From Microbacterium sp. JZ31 (GTDB taxonomy: Bacteria > Actinomycetota > Actinomycetes > Actinomycetales > Microbacteriaceae), in assembly GCF_016805985.1 (NCBI RefSeq), contig NZ_CP017661.1:1426001-1490000 (forward strand): a DNA stretch of 64,000 nt, given 5' to 3'. How positions within the stretch are numbered: position 1 is the first letter of the stretch; each line of letters starts with the position of its first letter. Shown piece after piece: positions 18,267 to 27,033 of this stretch. The notes beneath the pieces are model-generated. The model did not search any database and had not been told where the DNA came from. It worked only from the letters and a program-made list of their open reading frames with translations. Position numbers and translations under genes: made by a program.

Positions 18267-19238
18267 ATGGCCGTCTTCCGACGTGTGATCCTGCCTGTCT
18301 TCTGGCTCGTCATCGGCGCGATCGTCGCCGTGGCGCTCGCCAAGCTCGCCTTCTTCCCCGACCGCACCGAGGCTCCCGCCGTGGGCGCCGGCGCGGAGCC
18401 GACCGGCGCGCTGGCCGAGCCGCAGCTGCCGGTCGAGCGAGGCACGATCGTGAACGACCTGGAGCTTCCCGCGACGATCGCGAACGACCCGGCGGTCGCG
18501 GTGCAGGTGTACAAGGCGGGCACGGTCGTCGACGTGTTCTTCGCGAAGGGCCAGCAGGTGAAGGCCGGCGCGATCGTCGCCAGCGTGCGGGAGCAGGTGC
18601 CGCAGGAGGACGGATCGACCATCGACCTGTGGAGCGAGATCGTCGCACCCGGGACCGGCACGCTGTCCGACCTCACGCTCGCGAGCGGTCAGGCCGTGGC
18701 TCCCGGCGACACGGTCGGGGCGATCGCGCCCGCGACCTTCCGGATCCAGGGCTCGATCGCGCCGGCGGATCGCTACCGCCTGATGACGGAGCCGAAGGAG
18801 GCGCGGGTCGAGATCCCGGGCGGGCCCGCGCCGTTCACCTGCACGGGCCTCGTGCTGGAGACGCCGCTCGCGGGCCTCGAGAGCGGGGCGGGGGAAGGGG
18901 CCACGCCCGCCACGACCACGGTGCGCTGTCCGGTTCCCGACGACGTGCGGGTGTTCCCGGGCCTGAGCGCCACGATCACCATCCCGGGCGGCGTGGCCGA
19001 GGACGTGCTCGTCGTGCCGATGACCGCGGTGCTCGGCACCGCGGAGGCGGGCCTCGTGTTCGTGCCGGGCGCCGACGGGCTCCCTGAGGAGCGCGACGTC
19101 GTGCTCGGTCTCCACGACGGCACGGTCATCGAGGTGCGCGAGGGCCTGGAGGAGGGCGAGGCGATCTTCGAGTTCGTGCCCGTCTCCGAGCAGCCCGACG
19201 ACGACGCCGAGCAGACGAGCGCCGGGGCGGAGGGGTGA
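18267..19238 (+). CDS. Membrane-fusion/adaptor protein of a MacAB-like ABC exporter
   Basis: 323 residues. A single N-terminal membrane helix (about 8-27) anchors an extracytoplasmic region with a lipoyl-like half (VVDVFFAKGQQVKAGAIVASV, then IVAPGTGTLSDLTLASGQAVAPGDTVG) and a beta-barrel part with FPGLSATITIPGGVAEDVLVVPMTAV, the usual adaptor signature. It belongs with the ATPase and permease that follow, overlapping the ATPase GTG by 4 nt. In Gram-positives such adaptors act without an outer-membrane channel; the substrate may be a peptide, antibiotic or lipid. ATG 18267 is chosen since it places the helix at the N-terminus; an earlier in-frame start would add 28 residues. Confidence 0.85.
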   Translation: MAVFRRVILPVFWLVIGAIVAVALAKLAFFPDRTEAPAVGAGAEPTGALAEPQLPVERGTIVNDLELPATIANDPAVAVQVYKAGTVVDVFFAKGQQVKAGAIVASVREQVPQEDGSTIDLWSEIVAPGTGTLSDLTLASGQAVAPGDTVGAIAPATFRIQGSIAPADRYRLMTEPKEARVEIPGGPAPFTCTGLVLETPLAGLESGAGEGATPATTTVRCPVPDDVRVFPGLSATITIPGGVAEDVLVVPMTAVLGTAEAGLVFVPGADGLPEERDVVLGLHDGTVIEVREGLEEGEAIFEFVPVSEQPDDDAEQTSAGAEG

Positions 19239-19969
19239 GCGCCCCGATCCTGCGGGCTCGCGGCATCACCCGCACGGTCGAGCTGCCCGACGCGGCGCCC
19301 CTGCACATCCTGCGCGGGGTGGATCTCGACGTGGCGGTCGGCGATCACCTGAGCATCATGGGCCGATCGGGTTCGGGGAAGTCCACCCTGCTGAACATCC
19401 TGGGACTGCTCGACGCGCCCACGGACGGCGAGCTCGAGTTCGACGGCGTGCCGCTGCAGCGGATGAGCGCCGGGCGACGGGACCGCACGCGTGGCCGCAA
19501 CGTGGGCTTCGTATTCCAGCAGTTCAATCTGCTGCCGGGCCGCACGGCGCTCGAGAACGTCGAGATGCCGCTGCTGTACGACGGCGGCCGCGGCTTCTGG
19601 CGACGCCGCGCGATCGCCACGGAGATGCTCGAGCGCGTCGGGCTCGGCAGCCGGCTCGAGCAGATGCCCGAGCGGCTGTCGGGAGGCGAGCAGCAGCGCG
19701 TCGCGATCGCCCGCGCACTCGTGCGCTCACCGCGGCTGATCCTCGCGGACGAGCCGACCGGCGCCCTCGACGTCGAGACGGGGGCCGTGATCATGGATCT
19801 CCTCGACGACATCGCGACCCAGGCCGGCGCCGCGCTCATCACCATCACGCACGATCCGCACGTCGCGGTGCGGGCGCAGCGAGCGTTCCGGCTCGCGCAC
19901 GGCGTGCTGCACGAGACCGTGCCCGTGCTCGAGCCGGCTGCCGCCGTGCGGGCGGGAGACGCGGTATGA
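19235..19969 (+). CDS. ABC transporter ATP-binding protein (MacB/LolD type)
   Basis: 244 residues. Walker A GRSGSGKST (43-51), Q-loop in FVFQQFNLL (93-101), signature LSGGEQQR (148-155), Walker B LILADEPTGALD (168-179) and the switch His in ITITHDP are intact. This subtype powers MacB-like permeases with FtsX-fold helices, which matches the next gene. GTG start inside the adaptor stop; the stop overlaps the permease ATG by 4 nt. Confidence 0.95.
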   Translation: MSAPILRARGITRTVELPDAAPLHILRGVDLDVAVGDHLSIMGRSGSGKSTLLNILGLLDAPTDGELEFDGVPLQRMSAGRRDRTRGRNVGFVFQQFNLLPGRTALENVEMPLLYDGGRGFWRRRAIATEMLERVGLGSRLEQMPERLSGGEQQRVAIARALVRSPRLILADEPTGALDVETGAVIMDLLDDIATQAGAALITITHDPHVAVRAQRAFRLAHGVLHETVPVLEPAAAVRAGDAV

Positions 19970-21228
19970 GGCCCGTGACCGCGATCGCGGGCGCGTTGTC
20001 GGAGGCATGGCAGGAGCTGCGCGTGCACCGGCTGCGGGTGCTGCTCAGCCTGATCGTCGTGGCGGTCTCCGTCGCCGCGTTCACGGGCGTGGTCGCGCTC
20101 GGGCAGATGGTGGCGCAGGGCTTCCAGGAGCAGATGGAGCGCAACGGCGGCAGGCCCGCGCTCGTCGGGTTCTCGGCGTACGAGGCGACGAGCGATCCGG
20201 AGGCCGTTCCCGCGCCGCCCGACGCGGACGTCGTGGACGCCGCGTTCTTCGCCACGACCGAGCGCTTCGGCGTGAACTGGGCGGCGCGCGTCGCGCAGGT
20301 CGACGCGGTCGTGCCGAGCGGGACCTGGGTGAGCATGCAGGCGGTCGATCCCGACTACGGGGTCATGCGGCGCGTGCCCGTGCTCGAGGGGCGCTGGTTC
20401 GCGCACGCCGACGGCGACCGGCTCGTGCCCGCCGTCGTGATCAGCGAGAACTGGTGGCAGGCGCTCGGCGAGCCGCCGATGCCGTCGCATCCGACGGTCA
20501 CCGTCTCGCTGAGCACCTGGAGCTTCGACGGCACGCCCACCGCACCCGTGTCCGCGGAGGCGGTGGTGGTCGGCGTGACCACCTCGACGGCCGGGCCCGA
20601 TGCGTACAACGGCTACATCGTCTACGACGACGCGACGGCGATCGTCGGACCGGCGCTCAGCGCGAATGCGATGCGCGAAGCGTGGATCCCGGTCGAGGGG
20701 GCCGACGCGCTGATGGAGGCGATGAAGGCCTCGATGACGGCGAGCCTGCCGCGCGGCATGCAGACCGACGCGCAGCGCACCGACTTCCTGTTCCAGCAGG
20801 AGCAGGGCGGCTTCGACCCGTTCGGGCCGATGTTCCTGATCCTCGGTGCGATCGCGGCGCTGATCCTCACGCTCGGGGGCCTCAGCCTGCTCAACATCAC
20901 GCTCGTCACGGTGCGGCACCGGATCCGCGAGATCGGCGTGCGCCGGGGCTTCGGTGCGACCGGCACCCGGGTGTTCTTCTCCGTGATGCTCGAGAGCGTC
21001 GTGGCGACCGTCATCGCCGGCGGCATGGGCATCGTGATCGCGATCCTCGTGCTGCGCATGCCCCTGCTGACGGACAACCTGTTCGCCGACCTGCAGGAGC
21101 CGCCCGCGTTCCCCATGTCCGCCGCCGTGACGGGTCTGCTGGTCTCGGCGGGTGTCGGCGCCCTCGCGGGGCTCCTGCCCGCGCTGGTCGCCGTCCGGGT
21201 GCGCCCGATCGACGCCATCCGCTACTGA
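19966..21228 (+). CDS. MacB/FtsX-like ABC transporter permease
   Basis: 420 residues with the four-helix MacB layout: one helix near residues 24-44, a large extracytoplasmic domain (about 50-280), then three helices around 290-310, 340-365 and 385-410. The motif TVRHRIREIGVRRGFGATGTRVFF between helices 2 and 3 is the coupling segment of the family. It is the last gene of the three-gene exporter operon. Nothing in the cluster (no two-component system) reveals its inducer. Confidence 0.92.
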   Translation: MRPVTAIAGALSEAWQELRVHRLRVLLSLIVVAVSVAAFTGVVALGQMVAQGFQEQMERNGGRPALVGFSAYEATSDPEAVPAPPDADVVDAAFFATTERFGVNWAARVAQVDAVVPSGTWVSMQAVDPDYGVMRRVPVLEGRWFAHADGDRLVPAVVISENWWQALGEPPMPSHPTVTVSLSTWSFDGTPTAPVSAEAVVVGVTTSTAGPDAYNGYIVYDDATAIVGPALSANAMREAWIPVEGADALMEAMKASMTASLPRGMQTDAQRTDFLFQQEQGGFDPFGPMFLILGAIAALILTLGGLSLLNITLVTVRHRIREIGVRRGFGATGTRVFFSVMLESVVATVIAGGMGIVIAILVLRMPLLTDNLFADLQEPPAFPMSAAVTGLLVSAGVGALAGLLPALVAVRVRPIDAIRY

Positions 21229-21251
21229 CGGTGTCCGCGGGGGCGGTCTGA

Positions 21252-21387
21252 TAGGCTTGAGCGGCTCGAAATCCGGGCACATCCCCTTTCGCACGATCCC
21301 TCGGGTGGGTAGACGTACGCCCGAACCGGATGGGAGGGGACTGTACGTCCGAGCGTCGCGACAGCCGCGGCCTCGTGAAAGGAAACC
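21252..21387 (+). promoter_or_regulatory. rpsD promoter and structured leader
   Basis: TAGGCT (21252-21257) is the only good -10 in the gap, so rpsD mRNA would carry a leader of about 124 nt, long for this genome. Within it GACGTAC (21312-21318) pairs with GTACGTC (21343-21349) around a 24-nt loop with further C-rich and G-rich runs. Ribosomal protein S4 represses its own synthesis through leader RNA in several bacteria, so this may be an S4-binding leader. That is inference. Confidence 0.45.
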
Positions 21388-22017
21388 ATGGTCACCAAGT
21401 CCCAGGACCGCCGCAAGGTCCGTCTGTCGCGCGCCCTCGGCGTCGCGCTGACCCCGAAGGCCGCGCGCTACCTCGAGAAGCGTCCCTACGGCCCCGGTCA
21501 GCACGGCCGCACGAAGCGCAAGGCCGACAGCGACTACGCCGTCCGCCTGCGTGAGAAGCAGCGTCTGCGCGAGCAGTACGGCATCCGCGAGAAGCAGCTG
21601 CGCATCGCCTTCAACGAGGCTCGTCGCACCGAGGGCCTGACGGGTGAGAACCTCGTCGAGCTCCTCGAGATGCGTCTCGACGCCCTCGTGCTGCGTTCGG
21701 GCTTCGCCCGCACCACCGCGCAGGCCCGTCAGTTCGTCGTGCACCGTCACATCACGGTCGACGGCAAGATCGTCGACCGCCCGTCGTTCCGCGTGAAGCC
21801 GGGTCAGACGATCGAAGTCAAGGCCAAGAGCGAGGGCCTCGAGCCCTTCCAGGTCGCGGCTCTCGGCGGTCACGCCGAGGTGCTGCCCGCCGTGCCGGCC
21901 TACCTCGAGGTCGAGCTCGACAAGCTCCAGGCGAAGCTCGTGCGTCGCCCGAAGCGCGCCGAGGTGCCCGTCACGTGTGACGTGCAGCTCGTCGTCGAGT
22001 ACTACGCGGCGCGCTGA
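21388..22017 (+). CDS. rpsD: 30S ribosomal protein S4
   Basis: 209 residues. S4 nucleates 16S rRNA folding and helps the ribosome read accurately. The N-terminal domain lacks the four zinc-binding cysteines, so it is the C-minus form; the S4 RNA-binding domain spans about 98-160 (ARTTAQARQFVVHRHITVDG). It stands alone rather than in the alpha operon beside rpoA, as is usual for Micrococcales. AAAGGAAACC gives a good ribosome-binding site before the ATG. A UUCG-capped terminator follows. Confidence 0.97.
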   Translation: MVTKSQDRRKVRLSRALGVALTPKAARYLEKRPYGPGQHGRTKRKADSDYAVRLREKQRLREQYGIREKQLRIAFNEARRTEGLTGENLVELLEMRLDALVLRSGFARTTAQARQFVVHRHITVDGKIVDRPSFRVKPGQTIEVKAKSEGLEPFQVAALGGHAEVLPAVPAYLEVELDKLQAKLVRRPKRAEVPVTCDVQLVVEYYAAR

Positions 22018-22034
22018 GCGATCCCGCGTCACGG

Positions 22035-22064
22035 AGGGCGTCGAGGCTTCGGCCTCGGCGCCCT
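22035..22064 (+). terminator. Terminator after rpsD
   Basis: A 13-bp stem (22035-22047 with 22052-22064, one G-T pair) is capped by a stable TTCG tetraloop. Confidence 0.85.
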
Positions 22065-22112
22065 TCGTCGTACCGCGCCCGGCGCCTTCGGCAGCCGCGC
22101 CCGGCGTCGGTC

Positions 22113-22118
22113 TACGAT
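22113..22118 (+). promoter_or_regulatory. -10 for the small membrane protein gene
   Basis: TACGAT, 43 nt before the chosen ATG; downstream GGAGG (22148-22152) completes a leadered start. Confidence 0.5.
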
Positions 22119-22161
22119 GGAACGACGCGGCCACGTGCCGTCCGATCGGAGGATGGGTGAC

Positions 22162-22359
22162 ATGAAGAACCTGCTGGCGTTCCTGCTCGGCATCATCGCG
22201 GGCTTCGTCGCCGCCCACTTCCTCAACAAGGATCCCCGGGGCGCCGAGCTGCTCGCCGACATCGACGCGCGCATCGAGGAGTTCACGGGCCGCATCGGCG
22301 AGGCGTACCGCCTCGAGGAGGCCCGCCGCTCGTCGGCGGACGACGCCCCCGCCGTCTGA
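22162..22359 (+). CDS. Small membrane-anchored protein of unknown function
   Basis: 65 residues: one N-terminal membrane helix (LLAFLLGIIAGFVAAHFL, 4-21) ending in NKDPRGAELLADID, then an amphipathic, charged helix. The pattern resembles short actinobacterial proteins found just before alaS, probably membrane-tethered coiled coils. ATG 22162 is preferred over ATG 22153 because GGAGG ends 9 nt before it and 0 nt before the other. No function is assigned. Confidence 0.75.
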   Translation: MKNLLAFLLGIIAGFVAAHFLNKDPRGAELLADIDARIEEFTGRIGEAYRLEEARRSSADDAPAV

Positions 22360-22373
22360 CCCCATCCGCTTCC

Positions 22374-22395
22374 CGGCCGTCACCCGAGACGGCCG
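22374..22395 (+). terminator. Hairpin before alaS, possible terminator
   Basis: An 8-bp stem CGGCCGTC/GACGGCCG with a 6-nt loop lies in the 102-nt gap ahead of alaS. There is no T-tract, so it may be a weak terminator or a leader structure. Confidence 0.45.
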
Positions 22396-22461
22396 CCCCC
22401 GCATGCTGGCGCGCTCCCTGCGGGACGCGACCGCAGATCGACCAAGGACGAACCACCCCAC

Positions 22462-25119
22462 ATGAAGACCGCGGAGATCGCGAAGCGCTACCTCGACTAC
22501 TTCGAGAAGAACGACCACACGATCGTGCCGTCCGCCTCCCTCGTGAGCGACGACCCGTCGATCCTGTTCACGATCGCGGGCATGGTGCCGTTCATCCCGT
22601 ACCTGACGGGTGTCGTGCCCGCGCCGCACCCGCGCATCGCGGATGTGCAGAAGTGCATCCGCACGAACGACATCGAGGAGGTCGGCAAGACCGCCCGCCA
22701 CGGCACGTTCTTCCAGATGCTCGGCAACTGGTCGTTCGGCGACTACTTCAAGCAGGGAGCGATCACGTACGCGTGGGAGCTGCTCACGTCGAGTGAGTCC
22801 GACGGGGGTCTCGGCTTCGACGAGAAGGACCTGTGGGTCACGGTCTACGAGACCGACGACGAGGCCGAGGCGATCTGGCGCGACGTCATCGGCCTGAAGC
22901 CCGAGCGCATCCAGCGGCTCGGCGCGGAGGACAACTACTGGCACACCGGCCAGCCCGGTCCCGGCGGTCCCGACTCGGAGATCTTCTTCGACCGCGGCCC
23001 GGCGTACGGCCGCGACGGCGGTCCGGCCGTCGACGACACGCGCTTCCTCGAGATCTGGAATCTCGTCTTCATGCAGGACCGGATCGAGGACGTGCGCTCG
23101 AAGGTGGACTTCCGCGTCGTCGGCGAGCTGCCCGCGAAGAACATCGACACCGGCATGGGTCTCGAGCGCGTCGCGTTCCTCAAGCAGGGCGTCGAGAACA
23201 TGTACGAGATCGACCAGGTGCGCCCCGTGCTCGACCGCGCATCCGAGCTCTCGGGCCGCCGGTACGGCGCCGTGCACGAGGACGACGTGCGCTTCCGCAT
23301 CATCGCCGACCACGTCCGCTCGTCGCTCATGCTGCTGTCCGACGGCGTGACGCCGTCGAACGAGGGGCGCGGCTACATCCTGCGCCGCCTGATGCGTCGC
23401 AGCGTGCGCGCCATGCGTCTGCTCGGGGTCGAGGAGGCGACGTTCCCCGCGCTGTTCGAGGCCTCGCGCGATGCGATGAAGGAGGCCTACCCGGTCGTCG
23501 AGAGCGACTGGCAGCGGATCTCGTCGTACGCGTTCGCGGAGGAGGAGACCTTCCTGCGTACGCTGACGTCCGGATCGACGATCCTCGACACCGCGGTGCA
23601 GAAGACCAAGGCGCAGGGCGGCGCGACGCTCGGCGGCGACCAGGCCTTCCTGCTGCACGACACGTACGGCTTCCCGATCGATCTCACGCTCGAGATCGCG
23701 GAGGAGGCGGGCATCGGCGTCGACCGCGCCGGCTTCGACGCCCTGATGCAGGAGCAGAAGCAGCGTGCGAAGGCGGATGCGCGCTCGCGCAAGCGGGCGA
23801 TCGCCGACGTGAGCGTGTACCGCGACTTCCGCGCGCTCGGCGAGACCGTGTTCACGGGCTTCACCGACCTCGAGACCGAGAGCCGCGTGCTCGGCGTGCT
23901 CGTCGACGGGATCTCGACCGGCAGCGCGTCGGAGGGACAGATCGCCGAGGTCATCCTCGCCGAGACCGCGCTGTACGCCGAGTCGGGCGGCCAGGTCGCG
24001 GACAAGGGGACGATCGTCGGGCCGGGCTACGAGCTCGAGGTGCTCGACGTGCAGCGTCCGGTGCCCGGGCTCGTGAGTCACACGGTGCAGGTCACGCGCG
24101 GCGAGGTCGGCCAGGACCAGCCCGCCACCACGATCGTCGACGCCGCGAACCGCCGCGCCGCCCAGCAGGCGCACTCGGCCACGCACCTCGTGCACGCTGC
24201 CCTGCGCGACACGCTCGGCAAGGGCGCCACGCAGGCCGGCTCGCTGAACCGCGCGGGCTACCTCCGCTTCGACTTCACGTGGGGCCAGGCGCTCAGCGCC
24301 GCGACCCGCTCGGAAATCGAGGAGATCGCGAACAATGCCGTGCGCGACAACCTCGAGGTCACGACCCGCGTGCTCTCGCTCGAGGACGCGAAGGCCGCCG
24401 GCGCCATGGCGCTGTTCGGCGAGAAGTACGGCGAGACCGTGCGGATGGTCGACATCGGCGGCCCGTGGTCGCGCGAGCTGTGCGGCGGTACGCACGTGTC
24501 CTCGAGCGCCGAGATCGGGCTCGTGAGCCTGATCGGCGAGTCGTCGGTCGGCGCGTCCAACCGCCGCGTCGAGGCCCTCGTCGGCGTGGACGCGTTCCGC
24601 GAGCTGACCGCCGAGCGTGCGATCGTCGCCGAGCTGTCCGCGTCCCTGAAGGCGCCGAAGGACCAGCTCTCGGCGCGGATCGCGGAGCTCACCGCGAACC
24701 TCAGGGCCGCCGAGAAGAAGATCGCCGCGTTCGAGGCCCGTGCGCTCGCCGACCGCGTGCCCGCGCTCGCCCAGACCGCGCGGCGGACCGGATCCGTCAA
24801 CCTCGTCGCCGAGAACGTCGGCACGGTCGGCTCCGCCGACGATCTGCGCAGCCTCGCGACCTCGGTGCGCGAGCGTCTCGGGTCGGATGCCGCGGTCGTG
24901 GCCCTGACGGGGCTCGCCGGCGACAAGGTGCTCGCGATCGTCGCGACGAACGACGCCGCGCGTGCGGCGGGCGCGAAGGCGGGCGCGCTGGTCAAGGCCG
25001 CGCTGGGTCCGCTCGGCGGGCGCGGCGGCGGACGCGACGACATGGCGCAGGGCGCGGGTGCGGAGGCGTCCGGCATCGTCGCCGCCCTGGACGCCGTGCG
25101 CGCCCAGCTGCAGGGGTGA
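22462..25119 (+). CDS. alaS: Alanyl-tRNA synthetase
   Basis: 885 residues, full length. AlaRS charges tRNA-Ala and removes mischarged Ser and Gly. The class II catalytic domain is at the N-terminus (FTIAGMVPFIPYLTG, RHGTFFQMLGNWSFGDYF). The editing site shows HSATHLVH at about 571-578 and CGGTHV from 674, its zinc ligands. The C-Ala domain with a Gly-rich end (GGRGGGRDDMAQGAG) closes the protein. The first of a run of coupled genes (alaS-ruvX-mltG-aroE); its stop overlaps ruvX by 1 nt. Confidence 0.98.
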   Translation: MKTAEIAKRYLDYFEKNDHTIVPSASLVSDDPSILFTIAGMVPFIPYLTGVVPAPHPRIADVQKCIRTNDIEEVGKTARHGTFFQMLGNWSFGDYFKQGAITYAWELLTSSESDGGLGFDEKDLWVTVYETDDEAEAIWRDVIGLKPERIQRLGAEDNYWHTGQPGPGGPDSEIFFDRGPAYGRDGGPAVDDTRFLEIWNLVFMQDRIEDVRSKVDFRVVGELPAKNIDTGMGLERVAFLKQGVENMYEIDQVRPVLDRASELSGRRYGAVHEDDVRFRIIADHVRSSLMLLSDGVTPSNEGRGYILRRLMRRSVRAMRLLGVEEATFPALFEASRDAMKEAYPVVESDWQRISSYAFAEEETFLRTLTSGSTILDTAVQKTKAQGGATLGGDQAFLLHDTYGFPIDLTLEIAEEAGIGVDRAGFDALMQEQKQRAKADARSRKRAIADVSVYRDFRALGETVFTGFTDLETESRVLGVLVDGISTGSASEGQIAEVILAETALYAESGGQVADKGTIVGPGYELEVLDVQRPVPGLVSHTVQVTRGEVGQDQPATTIVDAANRRAAQQAHSATHLVHAALRDTLGKGATQAGSLNRAGYLRFDFTWGQALSAATRSEIEEIANNAVRDNLEVTTRVLSLEDAKAAGAMALFGEKYGETVRMVDIGGPWSRELCGGTHVSSSAEIGLVSLIGESSVGASNRRVEALVGVDAFRELTAERAIVAELSASLKAPKDQLSARIAELTANLRAAEKKIAAFEARALADRVPALAQTARRTGSVNLVAENVGTVGSADDLRSLATSVRERLGSDAAVVALTGLAGDKVLAIVATNDAARAAGAKAGALVKAALGPLGGRGGGRDDMAQGAGAEASGIVAALDAVRAQLQG

Positions 25120-25586
25120 TGAGCGACTTCCGACGCGGCGTGCGTCTCGGCGTCGACGTGGGCAAGGCCCGCGTCGGCGTCGCCCGCTGCGACCCGGACG
25201 GGATGCTGGCCGTGCCCGTGGAGACGGTCCCGCGCGACGAGCGTTCGATCGCTCGTCTCGTCGAGCTCGCGGCGGAGCACGAGCCGCTCGAGTTCGTCGT
25301 GGGGCTGCCGCTCAACATGCGCGGCGAGGACACCCCGTCGACGGCGGACGCCCGCGAGTTCGCGGCCCAACTCGCGGCCGCCCAGACGGCGCCCGTGCGG
25401 CTCGTCGACGAGCGCCTCAGCACGGTGTCCGCGCATTCCGCCCTGCGCCAGTCCGGGCGTTCCCAGAAGGGTTCTCGTAGCATTGTGGATCAGGTCGCCG
25501 CGGTGGTTCTGCTGCAGCACGCCATCGACAGCGAGAAGCGCACCGGGGCGGCCGCCGGTACCCCTGCCGGCATACCCGAGGAGTAG
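25119..25586 (+). CDS. ruvX: Putative pre-16S rRNA nuclease / Holliday junction resolvase-like protein YqgF
   Basis: 155 residues, RNase H-fold YqgF family. The opening strand LGVDVGKARVGVA carries the first catalytic Asp, FVVGLPLNMRGED the second acidic region, and VRLVDERLSTVSA the conserved DERLST motif. The family matures the 5' end of 16S rRNA. The ATG overlaps the alaS TGA (TGATG), so translation is coupled. Confidence 0.94.
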   Translation: MSDFRRGVRLGVDVGKARVGVARCDPDGMLAVPVETVPRDERSIARLVELAAEHEPLEFVVGLPLNMRGEDTPSTADAREFAAQLAAAQTAPVRLVDERLSTVSAHSALRQSGRSQKGSRSIVDQVAAVVLLQHAIDSEKRTGAAAGTPAGIPEE

Positions 25587-25595
25587 ACCCGACTC

Positions 25596-27032
25596 ATGTC
25601 CGACCCGACTCGCGATGGCCGGCCCCTGACCCGACGTCAAGCACGGCAGGCAGCCCGCGCGCAGCAGGACCCGAACCCGCCCGCCTCCGCGGACGAGGAC
25701 CCCGCGGACCCGACCGCTCCCGTGCCCGCCTCCCGCTCGCTGCCCTGGGACGAGGAGATGTTCCGCGCCCCGTCCAACGGCTCCGACGCCCCGCTCCCGT
25801 CGTCGCCCGCCGGCACCCGGCGCACGGCGCCGTCCACGCTCGCCGAGACCGCCACGCGCGCGTCCGACGAGCGAGAGCCGGTGGAGCCCGAGCCCGCCTC
25901 GCTCGAAGACCTGTTCGTGCCGGAGAACACCGCCGACGCCAAGCAGCGCCGGGGCGGCCGAGGCTGCCTCGTGACGCTCGTGATCCTGCTGGCCATCCTC
26001 GGCGGCATCGTCGCCGGCGGCTTCGCGCTCTGGAACACGTACGGCCCGCAGATCCAGGAGCGCTTCGGCTGGGACGGCCCGAGCGACTACGAGGAGGGCG
26101 CGGCGACGGGTGAGGCGACCATCACGATCGAGGAGGGCGACGGCGGCGAGGCGATCTCGCAGAAGCTCTACGAGGCCGGCGTCACCCTCAAGCCGGACTC
26201 GTTCTACGACCACCTCATCGACGCCGAGTCGATCCCGCTGTTCTACCCGGGCGTGTACCAGCTGCAGCAGAAGATGACGTCCGCGGCGGCGCTGGCGGCG
26301 ATCGAGGATCCCGCCAACCGGCTGGAGAACGCCGTCGCCCTGCAGGAGGGCCTGACGGTGGAGGCGACGCTCGAGGCGGCGTCCGCCGGACTCGACATGC
26401 CGCTCGAGGAGCTCGAGGCCGCGGCCGCCGACCCCTCCGTGTTCGGCGTCGAGGGCGACAGCCTGGAGGGCTGGCTGTTCCCCGCCAACTACACGTTCGA
26501 TCCGGGCGTCACGGCAGAGGACGCGATCCGCGCGATGGTCGACCGCACGCGGGAGTCGCTCGCCTCCGCCGGCGTCCCGGAGGGCCGCGAGCACGAGATC
26601 CTGACGATCGCATCGATCATCCAGCGCGAGGCGCGCTTCCAGGACGACTTCTACAAGGTCTCCCGCGTGATCCAGAACCGTCTCGACCCCGCCATCTCCG
26701 ACACGGGCGGCCTGCTGCAGATGGACTCCACCGCGCAGTACGGCTACGGCGAGATGCACGACGGCACCGTCAGCAGCTCGGAGGAGGCGCTGCAGGACGA
26801 CAACCCGTGGAACACCTACGTGCACACCGGCCTGCCGGTGGGCCCGATCTCGAACCCGGGCGACGTCGCGATCGATGCCGCGCTCAAGCCGGCCGAGGGG
26901 CCGTGGCAGTACTTCGTGACCGTCAACCTCGACACCGGCGAGACGGTGTTCAGCGAGACGCTCGGCGAGCACGAGCGCGCCATCGGGCAGTGGCACGAGT
27001 GGTGCGAGGCGAACCCGGACTCCGGCTGCTGA
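25596..27032 (+). CDS. mltG: Endolytic peptidoglycan transglycosylase MltG
   Basis: 478 residues. MltG cleaves nascent glycan strands and sets their length. The first 120 residues are a Pro/Asp-rich cytoplasmic region common in actinobacteria. A membrane helix follows (about 124-146), then a LysM-like segment and the YceG domain with the catalytic glutamate in ASIIQREARF (Glu345) and the GLPVGPISNPG motif near the end. GAGGAG lies just before the ATG. aroE starts 2 nt after the stop, so the gene bridges alaS-ruvX to the shikimate genes. Confidence 0.95.
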   Translation: MSDPTRDGRPLTRRQARQAARAQQDPNPPASADEDPADPTAPVPASRSLPWDEEMFRAPSNGSDAPLPSSPAGTRRTAPSTLAETATRASDEREPVEPEPASLEDLFVPENTADAKQRRGGRGCLVTLVILLAILGGIVAGGFALWNTYGPQIQERFGWDGPSDYEEGAATGEATITIEEGDGGEAISQKLYEAGVTLKPDSFYDHLIDAESIPLFYPGVYQLQQKMTSAAALAAIEDPANRLENAVALQEGLTVEATLEAASAGLDMPLEELEAAAADPSVFGVEGDSLEGWLFPANYTFDPGVTAEDAIRAMVDRTRESLASAGVPEGREHEILTIASIIQREARFQDDFYKVSRVIQNRLDPAISDTGGLLQMDSTAQYGYGEMHDGTVSSSEEALQDDNPWNTYVHTGLPVGPISNPGDVAIDAALKPAEGPWQYFVTVNLDTGETVFSETLGEHERAIGQWHEWCEANPDSGC

Positions 27033-27033
27033 C

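Noticed and set aside
22360..22461. A T-box or other aminoacylation-sensing leader before alaS.
   Set aside because: No T-box core sequence or specifier structure is visible in 102 nt; only a simple 8-bp hairpin.
19345..24495. A 1716-codon minus-strand open frame spanning the ABC operon, rpsD and alaS.
   Set aside because: It crosses several genuine plus-strand genes and terminators, with composition typical of an antisense shadow.
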